Assembly: GCA_965206395.1 (NCBI GenBank) | Contig: CBDBJK010000028.1 | Coordinates: forward strand, 1-64,000 | Length of the DNA stretch: 64,000 nt | DNA from: CBDBJK01 sp965206395 | GTDB taxonomy: Bacteria > Chloroflexota > Dehalococcoidia > Lucifugimonadales > CATOSD01 | Direction: 5' to 3' | Part shown: positions 27,786 to 36,048 of the stretch, in pieces | How positions within the stretch are numbered: position 1 is the first letter of the stretch | Layout: the number at the start of each line of letters is the position of its first letter | The notes under the pieces: model-generated | Database searches by the model: none | The model's input: the letters and a program-made list of their open reading frames with translations, nothing else | Told to the model about the DNA's origin: nothing | Translations under genes and position numbers: made by a program

Positions 27786-28871
27786 ATGACTACTTCTGAC
27801 GAGTCTCTGAAAGCCGTAAGAGAATACGCCGACGACTACGAGTTGGATTTGGGCTGGCTGGATACGCGAGGCGAGTGGGGCATCCGCGCGGAGCCTGATA
27901 AACGCGGCCTGACTCTAGCTGATATTCAGGTTGGCTCCTACGGCGATGCACCCGACCAAAGTAACAATCAGACAGGCAGACCACGTGGCGCAGCCGCTCG
28001 ACCGGACGGGTTTCGCACTGGCGGTTATTCGGCGCTCACTAAGTCAGACATATGGTTGACAAACGCCGCAATGCTCTACGAAGAGGCTCTCCAGCGCCAG
28101 TGGAGTTCGGCGACGGACATCCCCTGGGAAACCATCAAGCCTCTTCCAGACGACATTGAACGCGCTCAGTGTCAGTTAGCCACCTTTCTCACAGAGGTTG
28201 AGTTCGTTGCCGCCGATGTGCCGGGTCGCTGGATCGCCAGCACCACGCCCGATTACTTCGAGCCGAGAATGTTCCTGGTCACTCAGATCATGGACGAGTC
28301 CCGCCATCTGGATGTGTTCCGCAAGCGGGCCTTCGCGAATGGCGGTGGACTGATGCAGCGGCCTACTATCACCACAAGCGGCGTCGTTGGCAGCATCGAC
28401 CTTTCGCGCGACTTCACTGAGATGTCCTCACGCCTTCACATTTCGGGCGAAGGCGCTGTATTGACACTCTTCCGTATGGGCGAGCTAATGGCCTACAACG
28501 AAGCCGAAAAGCGCATGTACAGGCTTGCGGCTCAAGACGAGTCTCGCCATGTCGCGTTCGGCGTAATGCACATGAGATACCTCAGCGAGACCGAGCCAGA
28601 CCGCCGTGAGGAGATTCACTGCTACCTCGACGAGGGCGAGCGTGGCCTGATGGCAGGCAATCAGAACCCGGCTGGTGGCGACTCGGTATCCACGGAATCG
28701 CTGGCAATTCTGCTTGGCGGCGGGATAAATAACTACGATGAAGGATTCAACAAGCTGCTGGCTATTCGTCGTCGTCAGATCAAAGAATACGTGCAGCGCA
28801 TCAGGTCGGCAGGTTATGGAGAGCGCTTCGAGAACGGACGCGCCAACGCCGAGATGATGAAGTATATTTAG
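27786..28871 (+). CDS. Ferritin-like diiron protein, putative oxygenase subunit
   Basis: 361 residues. The carboxylate-bridged diiron pattern is complete: Glu in FLTEVEF, ExxH in MDESRHLDVF, Glu in AYNEAEKRM and a second ExxH in QDESRHVAFG. That places it in the ferritin-like/ribonucleotide-reductase-like superfamily (oxygenases, oxidases, desaturases). No signal peptide. AGGAGG precedes the ATG by 6 bases. It is followed, after IS630 copy 2, by a paralogue lacking three of these ligands, then two SCP2-like proteins and an FmdB-type zinc ribbon, probably one former operon. An O2-dependent hydroxylase acting on a lipophilic substrate is a reasonable guess; the exact family is not recognised. 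Confidence 0.78.
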   Translation: MTTSDESLKAVREYADDYELDLGWLDTRGEWGIRAEPDKRGLTLADIQVGSYGDAPDQSNNQTGRPRGAAARPDGFRTGGYSALTKSDIWLTNAAMLYEEALQRQWSSATDIPWETIKPLPDDIERAQCQLATFLTEVEFVAADVPGRWIASTTPDYFEPRMFLVTQIMDESRHLDVFRKRAFANGGGLMQRPTITTSGVVGSIDLSRDFTEMSSRLHISGEGAVLTLFRMGELMAYNEAEKRMYRLAAQDESRHVAFGVMHMRYLSETEPDRREEIHCYLDEGERGLMAGNQNPAGGDSVSTESLAILLGGGINNYDEGFNKLLAIRRRQIKEYVQRIRSAGYGERFENGRANAEMMKYI

Positions 28872-28876
28872 GGCTA

Positions 28877-30125
28877 GTGGTCCAACATCATTGAAATGAA
28901 TACCATGATAGTCATTGTTCCTCTTGGGGGTTCAATCGTAACGTTGAACCGAGGAGGAACCATGATGTCTACCAAGAAGTACCGTATCAGACTGACTACC
29001 GACGAACAACAGGAACTCAACGCCTTGGTCTCACGCGGTCGGGCTGCGGCGTACAAACAGACCCATGCGCGCATTCTGCTGATGAGCGATGAGTCACGCT
29101 CGGACGGGGGAATGAAGGACGCGGATATCACCAGCGCGCTCGGTGTGGGACAGTCAACAGTCGAGCGAATACGCAAGCGCTGTGTGGAGGAGGGGGTCGA
29201 GTCTGCGCTGAATCGCAAAAAGCAACTGCGTCGGCGTCAAAAGAGACTGGACGGCGAAGGTGAAGCACGGTTGATAGCGATGGCCTGCGGGGAACCGCCG
29301 GAGGGGCGTGCCAGTTGGACCCTGAAGCTGTTGGCTGACCAGTTGGTCGAGTGTGAGATAGTCGGGACCATTAGCACCGAGACGGTTCGCCAGGCGCTTA
29401 AAAAAAAACGAACTGAAGCCGTGGCTGAAGCAGAGTTGGTGCATCCCGCCCGGTCAGAGCGCGGAGTTTGTGTGCGCGATGGAAGACGTGATGGAAGACG
29501 TACTGGAGGTCTACCAACGGCCGTACGATGGGAATGAGGTTCTGGTGTGCATGGATGAGACGAGCAAACAGCAAGTCAAGGAGACGCGAGTGCCGCGTCC
29601 CGCAGCGCCCGGCTTATCGGCGGCATACGACTACGAATACGAGCGCAATGGAGTGAGCAGCCTGTTCATGCTGTTTGCACCGTTGGACGGATGGCGCCGA
29701 GTCGAGGTCAGAGAGCGTCGCACGAAGGTGGACTGGGCGCATGTGATAAAGAAACTGGTCGACGAGGACTACCCTGACAGAGACCGGATCGTGCTGGTAA
29801 TGGACAATCTCAACACTCACAAGCTGTCCTCGCTATACGAGGCATTCGAGCCTGCTGAGGCGAGGCGTATAGCTGAGCGACTGGAGATACACTACACTCC
29901 CAAACACGGGAGTTGGTTGAATATGGCGGAGATAGAGATCGGTGTGCTGGCTCGACAGTGCCTGGACCGACGGATTGCCAATCAAGACATCCTGCGCGGC
30001 GAGGTCAATGCTTGGCAGAATCAACGCAACCGGGATGTGATACGAGTGGATTGGCGCTTCACTACCGAGGATGCGCGCATCAAGCTAAAGTCACTCTACC
30101 CATCAATACAAAAACGTTGAACCAC
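28877..30125 (+). mobile_element. IS630-family insertion sequence, copy 2
   Basis: 1249 bp with TA flanks (28875-28876, 30126-30127). Nearly identical to copy 1. It is inserted directly after the stop codon of the diiron gene and separates it from its paralogue. Confidence 0.93.
28962..30120 (+). CDS. IS630-family transposase, two frames (IS630 copy 2)
   Basis: Same organisation as the copy at 7915-9073, including the A9 shift run and all three DDE residues. No lesion seen. Confidence 0.87.
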
Positions 30126-30152
30126 TAGGCCCAGACTGGAAATTTCTAAGAA

Positions 30153-31222
30153 ATGACCGAAAAAACCTCTGATGAGGCGAAAGCCGAGCAGCCTCCTGAA
30201 GAAACCCGGGATGTTCCTAAACCCTCACTGGCCTAGATGGACCGCACACTTGAGTGGGGAGTCAGGGTAAAGCCTGGCAAGAACGGGCTAACTATGGGTT
30301 CGTTGAACGTGGGCATCTACGGCGAGATTCCCGACCACTGGGAAGACCAGACGAGGATGCCACGCGGCGCGTATCCCATGCCTGGCGTCCCACCTATTGG
30401 CTATAGCCTTCGCAACAAGTACGAGCTATGGGCCGACAACGCCCCGGAGCTTTACGAAGAGGCTATTCAACGCCGCTGGGTTCCCGCTACCGACATCCCC
30501 TGGGGAACGATTGAACCCCTTCCCGACGATGTCGAAGCTGCTATGTGCCAACTTAGCACCGAGTTAAGCCAGCAGGCCAATGTCGAATTCGAGGTCATCG
30601 GAAGCTGGCTTCAACATATGTCATTTGGTTACCACGAGGTCAAGAACTTCCTGGCAACCGAGATGTTCGACGCGGCGCGCCATTGCGAGGCATTCCGTAA
30701 GCGGGCGCTCGTGAACGGCGGTGGCATGGGGCTGGAAAGCAAGGGTGAGGTCAACCGAATGATTCTGGAGAGCAAGGGAGGATGGACGGAAACCGTGCTA
30801 TTCCTGCATCTCCTTCGCGGTACCTTCACTATGACGATCTATCGGTACGGCGAGCAGTTCGCCCACAACGAAGCCGAGAGGATGTTGTTTGCTCGCTGCA
30901 TGCAGGACAAGGCCCGTCATATCGCCTATGGATTGATGCACCTGCGTACGCGATCACACATCAGCCTGACAAACCGCTAGTCTTGACACGGCTGCTGAAC
31001 ATCGGTGAGCGCGTCTTTGAACGCGAGCTTAACGATCCAGTGCTTAGAGAGTCGCTGGCCATAATCTTCGGAGGCGGCATCGAGGGCGCGCGCGCGGGGA
31101 TGAGGCAATTCGAGCGTCTGATGGGCCACTTTGCGCAGCAATACCTATCCTACACCGACTGGTTGGGCCTTCACCGGGGCGAGGCATTCCCCAATGGTTT
31201 GGCTCGATACCTGGAGGCGTAG
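30153..31222 (+). pseudogene. Second diiron-family paralogue, ligand-poor and broken
   Basis: Aligns along its length with the 27786 protein (e.g. DIPWGTIEPLPDD, FRKRALVNGGG). Two lesions are visible. An in-frame TAG at 30234-30236 stands where the paralogue has Trp (LGWLDTRGEWG versus LA*MDRTLEWG). One missing base near 30945 shifts LMHLR into a stop; the frame then continues as YAITHQPDKPLVLTRLLNIG to 31222. Independently, three of four metal-ligand positions are changed: DESRH became DAARH and DKARH, and the first-helix Glu is Gln or Ala. It may once have been a non-catalytic partner subunit. Start ATG 30153. Re-initiation at 30237 would give a 247-residue product. Confidence 0.78.
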
Positions 31223-31224
31223 AC

Positions 31225-31686
31225 ATGCCGATATTTCCTTCGGTTGAGTGGTTCGACGCCGTGCGTGCGGCTTTCAACAGCGATGATTCTTATCGTGGCG
31301 GAGGAGGCGGAACCTGCGATGCTACCGTGGGTATCAAAGCAGGCCAGCAAGTCTTCCTACTTGTGTTCGATGGGTTTGAGTGCACCGAGGCCAGGGAGGT
31401 TGATGAAAACGAGCTTGAGGGGACAGACTTCTATCTCGATATGAATCTCGATGATTGGCATGAAATGTTTGCCAACATCAAGGAGAACGGCGCGGCAACT
31501 CTCAATTACACACTGAACACGCTTGACTTGGAGCGCACCGAAGGACTAGCCCTTTCAAAGTCTGGCGACCAGTATAGGCAAGACCTGTTTTTCCGTTACA
31601 ATCAGACGTTTCAATACTTCTTCGACGCTTCAGCCCGCGTCGAAACAGTTTCCCAGCCTTCGCACGCCTCGACGGGCGATACGTAA
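31225..31686 (+). CDS. SCP2-like (sterol carrier) protein, copy 1
   Basis: 153 residues, MPIFPSVEWFDAVRAAFNSD. The order of features (short first helix, CDATVGIKAGQQVFLLVFDGFEC strands, FYLDMNLDDWHEMFANIKENGAA) fits small SCP2-type lipid-binding domains. No catalytic motif, and no export signal. The ATG lies 2 bases after the paralogue's stop, with GGAGG 7 bases upstream, so it is operonic. A second copy (31705) has the same start (MPAFPSVQWFDALRQA). In this setting a role in presenting a hydrophobic substrate to the diiron protein is plausible but unproven. Confidence 0.6.
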   Translation: MPIFPSVEWFDAVRAAFNSDDSYRGGGGGTCDATVGIKAGQQVFLLVFDGFECTEAREVDENELEGTDFYLDMNLDDWHEMFANIKENGAATLNYTLNTLDLERTEGLALSKSGDQYRQDLFFRYNQTFQYFFDASARVETVSQPSHASTGDT

Positions 31687-31704
31687 TCTCAAGGTGATCT
31701 GAAG

Positions 31705-32127
31705 ATGCCAGCATTTCCCTCGGTACAATGGTTTGATGCCTTACGTCAAGCGGTCAACGAAGACACGCGCTTTCGTTCTTCGGGGACTTGCGACGCAAAG
31801 GTTGGAATCAAGGCAGAAGATCTGGCGTTTCTTATCACTTTCGAGGCGTTCGAGTGTGCCGGTGTGGAAGAGATAGGCGAAGACTCGTTGCGTGATGCCG
31901 ATTTCTACCTCGATTTGTCAACGCAAGAATGGCAAGAATTCCTGAGAAATATCCAGGCGAATGGCAAGGCAGATTCCGACCATTCGTTAAACAACCTGGA
32001 TCTGTCTCGTCCGAGTGGTATGGTTAAGTCCCATGATGAATACCACCGTCATTCATTTCTGCGCTATCACTTGTCCCTACAGGCCTTCTTTGATGCTTCC
32101 GCCGCATTGGAGACCACATTCAGCTAG
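31705..32127 (+). CDS. SCP2-like (sterol carrier) protein, copy 2
   Basis: 140 residues. Paralogue of the preceding gene: CDAKVGIKAEDLAFLITFEAFEC and FYLDLSTQEWQEFLRNIQANG match it position by position, with a shorter N-terminal loop and no Gly-rich insert. It starts 18 bases after the previous stop and is followed 7 bases later by the zinc-ribbon gene. The family call has the same uncertainty as copy 1. Confidence 0.6.
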   Translation: MPAFPSVQWFDALRQAVNEDTRFRSSGTCDAKVGIKAEDLAFLITFEAFECAGVEEIGEDSLRDADFYLDLSTQEWQEFLRNIQANGKADSDHSLNNLDLSRPSGMVKSHDEYHRHSFLRYHLSLQAFFDASAALETTFS

Positions 32128-32134
32128 GTGTGCT

Positions 32135-32416
32135 ATGCCGATCTACGAATATCGATGTCAGAGCTGTCGGCACAAGCCCAACATCCTGTGGCGCAACTTC
32201 ACGCCGCCAGAATCGATCAAGTGTGACGCCTGCGGCAGCGATGACACGACACGAGTTATATCTTCTGTCGCGTTCCATAAATCACTGACGACCAGAATGT
32301 CAGAGCTTGACTCTAAATATGACAAAATGGTTGATGCCGCCTCAAACAACACCCAAGAGTCTGACCCGTACCGCTACCTGGGCGATATAGATGCTCTCAG
32401 TAAAGCTCCGGAATAA
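32135..32416 (+). CDS. FmdB-family zinc-ribbon protein
   Basis: 93 residues, MPIYEYRCQSCRHKPNILW. Two CxxC pairs (CQSC and CDAC, ~27 residues apart) form the zinc ribbon of the FmdB/CxxC regulatory family; the charged C-terminal half lacks other motifs. FmdB-like proteins often sit next to oxygenase or amidase genes, with unclear function. ATG 32135 is 7 bases after the SCP2-like stop. It ends the diiron gene cluster. Confidence 0.8.
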   Translation: MPIYEYRCQSCRHKPNILWRNFTPPESIKCDACGSDDTTRVISSVAFHKSLTTRMSELDSKYDKMVDAASNNTQESDPYRYLGDIDALSKAPE

Positions 32417-32485
32417 GCCTTCTTACTCATCTGTTTTTGCAGCAATCCCTACATTTCGGGTGCATATCTTCGACGTCGCTTAGCT

Positions 32486-32514
32486 TTTTGAATACTTCAT
32501 TGGTGTGCTATAAT
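32486..32514 (+). promoter_or_regulatory. tmRNA promoter
   Basis: A perfect -10 box TATAAT at 32509-32514, with a -35-like TTTTGA/TTTGAA around 32486-32492. The tmRNA 5' end lies 13 bases after the -10 box, which fits a short leader removed by processing. Confidence 0.7.
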
Positions 32515-32526
32515 CAAGTGTGACGT

Positions 32527-32878
32527 GGGGACGCGTGGGTTCGACAGGGGAAGTCTCTGCGGGATTGCAGGTCGAGGCGCCATCTACCTCGTAAAAAGGT
32601 GGCAAAAAAGTAACTGGCAACAAACAGCTAGCACTAGCCGCTTAATACCGGCTACGTCCGCCGTCTCCTTTCCTCGAGGGAGGTGGCAGGGCGACATAAT
32701 TCGAGGTGCAGTTCCTCCGACACCGATAAGAGGGACTAAAGACCATCGGCTGGCCTCTATTGACCCTTTCGCTGGTAATAGGCTATAGAGGTGAGAAACT
32801 AATACTGGCTAAGCCTGTAGTACATCCTAGCTGGCGGCTCTTCTGGACGGGGAGTTCGACCCTCCCCCGTCTCCACCA
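32527..32878 (+). ncRNA. ssrA: Transfer-messenger RNA
   Basis: 352 bases. The 5' strand GGGGACG pairs with CGTCTCC just before the encoded CCA at the 3' end. The start region has the tmRNA signature GTGGGTTCGACAGGGG, and the 3' end is a tRNA-like T arm with loop TTCGACC. The tag reading frame ends at TAA 32643-32645 and encodes ...GNKQLALAA; the last residues LALAA are a normal protease signal. The resume codon is GGC at 32616 or the GTA at 32610, and I cannot decide between them. tmRNA rescues stalled ribosomes together with SmpB. The 3' end is overlapped in antisense by the recombinase gene. Confidence 0.95.
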
Positions 32879-34336
32879 ACTCCAAACCCGAAGTCTTTCT
32901 GTCTCATCCTCAGAGATCAGCATCACTGCCGTGCTCTCTGCCCGCGCCACCGCTTTGTCAAGCAGAGTTCGGAAAGCAGCGACAGGCGATATTGCTCCAA
33001 TCAGTCTACTTTCCATGTCCACGTACACGCGCTCGATAAACGGGCTTATCAGCTTTCGCCTTTCCTCTGGCGTCGCCTCCATCCACAATTGTGGTATGTT
33101 TTCGAACAACCGTGCGGCTTCTTCTAGGGTAGGTAAATCCAATACGCTTGTCAAGTTCAACTCTCTGTCTATTTCCGCGAGTCTGGCCTTGTATTCCGCA
33201 CGATTGATTACACCATCCGCGTAAATCGTGCCAATTCTCTTTCGCTTCTCCCGAAGTTTCTTAGGGTCAGGCCCTTCTCGGTTGGTAACGGCGAGCTTTG
33301 CCATACGCTTCTGCCAGTCTGGACGAAGCTCTACAGCCTGGAGTATAACTCCAATCTGCTCATCCACTACGCGGGCCATAATAGACCGTTCATTGGTGTC
33401 ACATTCCACCGAGTGTCTTTCCCGATACATAGGCCCACCATAACGATGGCGGTCAGACTGGAGAGGCTTGCCGCAGTTCCCACAGGAGATCATGCCCTGG
33501 AGTATGCCCTTAGGTCCACGGACTGTTCTTGCGACGGCGGGAAGCCGCTTTCGAGCCTGGACCTGTTCGTAAAGCTTCTCAGTTATGAGGGTCTCTTGCC
33601 GACCGGGATGGTGTTCTTCTTTGTACCTGATCTCTCCAAGGTAGAATCTATTGTTGAGCATGTCCTTGATGGCATGTGCTGTGAAGATTCTATCGTTACG
33701 TGTCCTGAAACCCGAGTCATTCAGCCAGGCAGCTATGGAGCCATTGGACTCCCCTCTGGCCCTGCGCTCAAACATTTCTCGTACGACATTTGCTTCCCTC
33801 TGGTCAGGAACAGGTACTCCACCAGGCTCAGGAGTGGTATACCCAAAGGGGACAGGTCCCACAGGTAGCCCCAGACTTACCCGGTGTCTCATGTCCTTGC
33901 TGACGTGAACCGCCAGCTGGTCGGAGAAGAACTCTGAGACGCTGCCAATATTATTGAGGATGAGCTTGCCCCCAGGGGTCGTGAAATCGAAGTCCTCAGT
34001 TACACTGGCGAAGAGAACATCTGCTTCGCCAAGCATCCTCAGGGCTTGCCGTTGAACTCCCATATTTCGAGACCATCGGTCTATGGTGTGCACTACGACT
34101 TCATCGAACAATCCTGTCTTGGCGTCTCTTAGGAGTGCCATTAACTTTGGCCTGAGTTCGATCCGTTCACTGCGAGCGCTCTTGCCATCTTCCTCATAGA
34201 CAGCCACAAGTTCATAACCATGGCGTTGACACCACTGGTTTATCTCCTTCAGTTGAGCATCGAGAGAATGACCTTCCACCTGAGAAGGATCGGAGACACG
34301 TATGTAGGCTACAGCCCTCTTCGTTGTTTTCTTCAT
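32783..34336 (-). CDS. Large serine recombinase (site-specific integrase)
   Basis: 517 residues. The N-terminal resolvase domain has the nucleophile Ser15 in AYIRVSDPSQ and the arginines of HTIDRWSRN. A recombinase domain follows (VPFGYTTPE, SIAAWLNDSGF, MLNNRFYLGEIRY), then a zinc ribbon (CGNCGKPLQ ... CDTNERS), a coiled coil (KKLREKRKRIG, ELNLTSVLD) and a basic end. The last 32 codons are read from the antisense of the tmRNA 3' end (WWRRGRVELPVQ), typical of integrases whose attachment site is the RNA gene. ATG 34336 overlaps the upstream stop (ATGA), and GGAGG lies ~13 bases before it. It would integrate and, with a helper, excise the element at 32880 onward. Confidence 0.93.
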   Translation of the reverse strand: MKKTTKRAVAYIRVSDPSQVEGHSLDAQLKEINQWCQRHGYELVAVYEEDGKSARSERIELRPKLMALLRDAKTGLFDEVVVHTIDRWSRNMGVQRQALRMLGEADVLFASVTEDFDFTTPGGKLILNNIGSVSEFFSDQLAVHVSKDMRHRVSLGLPVGPVPFGYTTPEPGGVPVPDQREANVVREMFERRARGESNGSIAAWLNDSGFRTRNDRIFTAHAIKDMLNNRFYLGEIRYKEEHHPGRQETLITEKLYEQVQARKRLPAVARTVRGPKGILQGMISCGNCGKPLQSDRHRYGGPMYRERHSVECDTNERSIMARVVDEQIGVILQAVELRPDWQKRMAKLAVTNREGPDPKKLREKRKRIGTIYADGVINRAEYKARLAEIDRELNLTSVLDLPTLEEAARLFENIPQLWMEATPEERRKLISPFIERVYVDMESRLIGAISPVAAFRTLLDKAVARAESTAVMLISEDETERLRVWSWWRRGRVELPVQKSRQLGCTTGLASISFSPL

Positions 34337-34527
34337 CGTGATTTTTGCTTCCTCCTGACCAAGATCGCCCTGCCAACTTCCGCCCATTCTATGATCATGT
34401 GTTCAATGTCAGCCTGGGTTGGTTCGACATCAGCGTCAGGGTCACATGTATGCTCAATGGGCGATGAACAGTCAAGCTGAGGTACGCTCTTTGGCGCTGA
34501 CCGCTCCTTATCCTTGGGCCGTGCCAT
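34333..34527 (-). CDS. Small protein coupled to the recombinase
   Basis: 64 residues from MARPKDKERSAPKSVPQLD, with a basic N-terminus and an acidic/helical C-terminus (DVEPTQADIEHMIIEWAEVGRAILVRRKQ). Its stop overlaps the recombinase start as ATGA, and its own start lies inside the 3' end of the gene before it. This arrangement suggests a co-expressed accessory or directionality factor. No family recognised. Confidence 0.55.
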   Translation of the reverse strand: MARPKDKERSAPKSVPQLDCSSPIEHTCDPDADVEPTQADIEHMIIEWAEVGRAILVRRKQKSR

Positions 34528-34708
34528 TCTCATCACCACGATCGCATTCAGAAGTGGGCGATTGTTCTAAGACAACTGGAAATGGAAGGCCTAGCGCCTG
34601 GCGTAACAGCACCTCGGCCTGTAACTGTACAGGTCGAAGCTCAGCTGTAGCGTGGGCGACGAGAGATTCAAATGTCTCAGTGTCCACGTCTAGTCTCAGC
34701 CTTGGCAT
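34508..34708 (-). CDS. Small ribbon-helix-helix-like protein
   Basis: 66 residues from MPRLRLDVDTETFESLVAHA; an alternative start at 34720 adds MEIA. A short beta strand (RLRLDVD) followed by two helices (TETFESLVAHATAEL, PVQLQAEVLLRQALGL) fits the MetJ/Arc/CopG class, which binds DNA as a dimer. It overlaps the next ORF by 20 bases and heads the small operon ending in the recombinase, so it may regulate it. Weak but plausible. Confidence 0.5.
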   Translation of the reverse strand: MPRLRLDVDTETFESLVAHATAELRPVQLQAEVLLRQALGLPFPVVLEQSPTSECDRGDENGTAQG

Positions 34709-34792
34709 GGCAATCTCCACATCTAGCTATAGACTGAGAATGCCATAACCCGAACTGGAATACGAGGATAAAAAGCGGATAATAATTCCGGT

Positions 34793-35917
34793 CTAGAAAT
34801 TACTTAGCAAGTCTCGCCAATCCAAGAAGCCAAACTTAGTCGTCCAGTGCCGCAACTGGCGGGATGGGTCTCCCAGCCCAAAGATGCTTCCAAATGCCAT
34901 CACTCCTGCAACCTCCCTCTGCGTAGCTCTGTCGCCCCTTCCTCGTACCTGTCGGACTGCCTGACCTACTTGATAGAGAAGCTCCTCGCGTGTTGCGAAA
35001 GTTCCACTGCCGACAGGACGTCCTTGATGAATTCCAGTCGGTAGAGCCAATACGTCAACAACAGCGAAAGCAGCAAAGTTGAAGTTGCCGTCCTCGCCAG
35101 GTGGCGACTCTAGCATCACGGCTGCGGTGTAGGGTAATTCAAATAGCCACGTCTGCGCTGCTCGGACAGTCTCTTGCCTCAGCCATTCCCATACCTCAAG
35201 TGGTGTCCATTCCATGGGACTAGCTGCCATGAGTTCCCCGTCTGGTGTGGACAGAGTAAAAGGGCTGTTGTGTAGGGATAGTGGAAGCCTGCTTCCGATG
35301 CACGGCACAGCCCGCATGACGCCTTCGGTTAACGCTTCTGTTAATAGTTCATCGAAAGGTTTTCTTTCTGCCTTCGCTCTCAACGCTATTAACCGCCCTT
35401 TCTGCCCGCCAGGACGCCACTGAATTCTTTCTGCCAATCGCTGGGCAGCCTTTCTGTCACCATGCTCATGGACATCTAAGATATCTTGCAGGATAGGGTG
35501 GGATTTGATCTTGGGGAACCGAGGGAAGATAGTCAGTGCGCCGTATGCCACCGAGACTCTCTGGGCAGTCCGAACGAGATCGTTCATAAGGGAAATTTCC
35601 ATCTGCTTGAGAGCCTTGCTCACTGGCTCTATCTGCAGGTAGACTTGCCCGATCAGTTGAGAGTAATCAAAGAGAGCACGAGGAAGGACCGTATCCTGCA
35701 CGAGTCTCAATGACCGTGTGATTTCGTTGGTGGCATGCTGATGAAAAAAAGTCAATGACCGTTGGAGGCCAAAGTCGTGCTGTGCCAAGGCTTCTCGGAC
35801 TAGAACTGCCATATTGGCTGCTTTTTCCTCGTCCGATAACTTCGAGCGCGAAATAAGTTCCTCTTTAATTCGGTATGGAAGTTTGCCTGAGTTCTTGCTG
35901 TCTTGCTGTTCAGCCAT
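34793..35917 (-). CDS. Unknown protein of the integrated element
   Basis: 374 residues; I recognise no domain. The N-terminal half is helical and charged (LSDEEKAANMAVLVREALAQH, RTAQRVSVAYGALTIFPRF). The middle is basic (RLAERIQWRPGGQKGRLIALRAKAERK). The C-terminal third contains WTPLEVWEWLRQETVRAAQTWL and a beta-rich part (AAFAVVDVLALPTG). No signal peptide or membrane helix. The start at 35917 is followed by MAEQQDSKNSGK; AGGTGATT lies upstream. It sits between the recombinase operon and a broken tyrosine recombinase, so it is probably element cargo. Real, judging by length and composition. Confidence 0.7.
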   Translation of the reverse strand: MAEQQDSKNSGKLPYRIKEELISRSKLSDEEKAANMAVLVREALAQHDFGLQRSLTFFHQHATNEITRSLRLVQDTVLPRALFDYSQLIGQVYLQIEPVSKALKQMEISLMNDLVRTAQRVSVAYGALTIFPRFPKIKSHPILQDILDVHEHGDRKAAQRLAERIQWRPGGQKGRLIALRAKAERKPFDELLTEALTEGVMRAVPCIGSRLPLSLHNSPFTLSTPDGELMAASPMEWTPLEVWEWLRQETVRAAQTWLFELPYTAAVMLESPPGEDGNFNFAAFAVVDVLALPTGIHQGRPVGSGTFATREELLYQVGQAVRQVRGRGDRATQREVAGVMAFGSIFGLGDPSRQLRHWTTKFGFLDWRDLLSNF

Positions 35918-36048
35918 TAATCACCTCGTATGGAAGCGTACATCGACGCCGAATGGGAACTACCGTGCTATAAGTGATTATAGGCGCTGTTGAGTTATGG
36001 CCTCAAGGTAGTGAAGGTAGTGGAGGAGAAAGAAATAACTGGAAAGGA

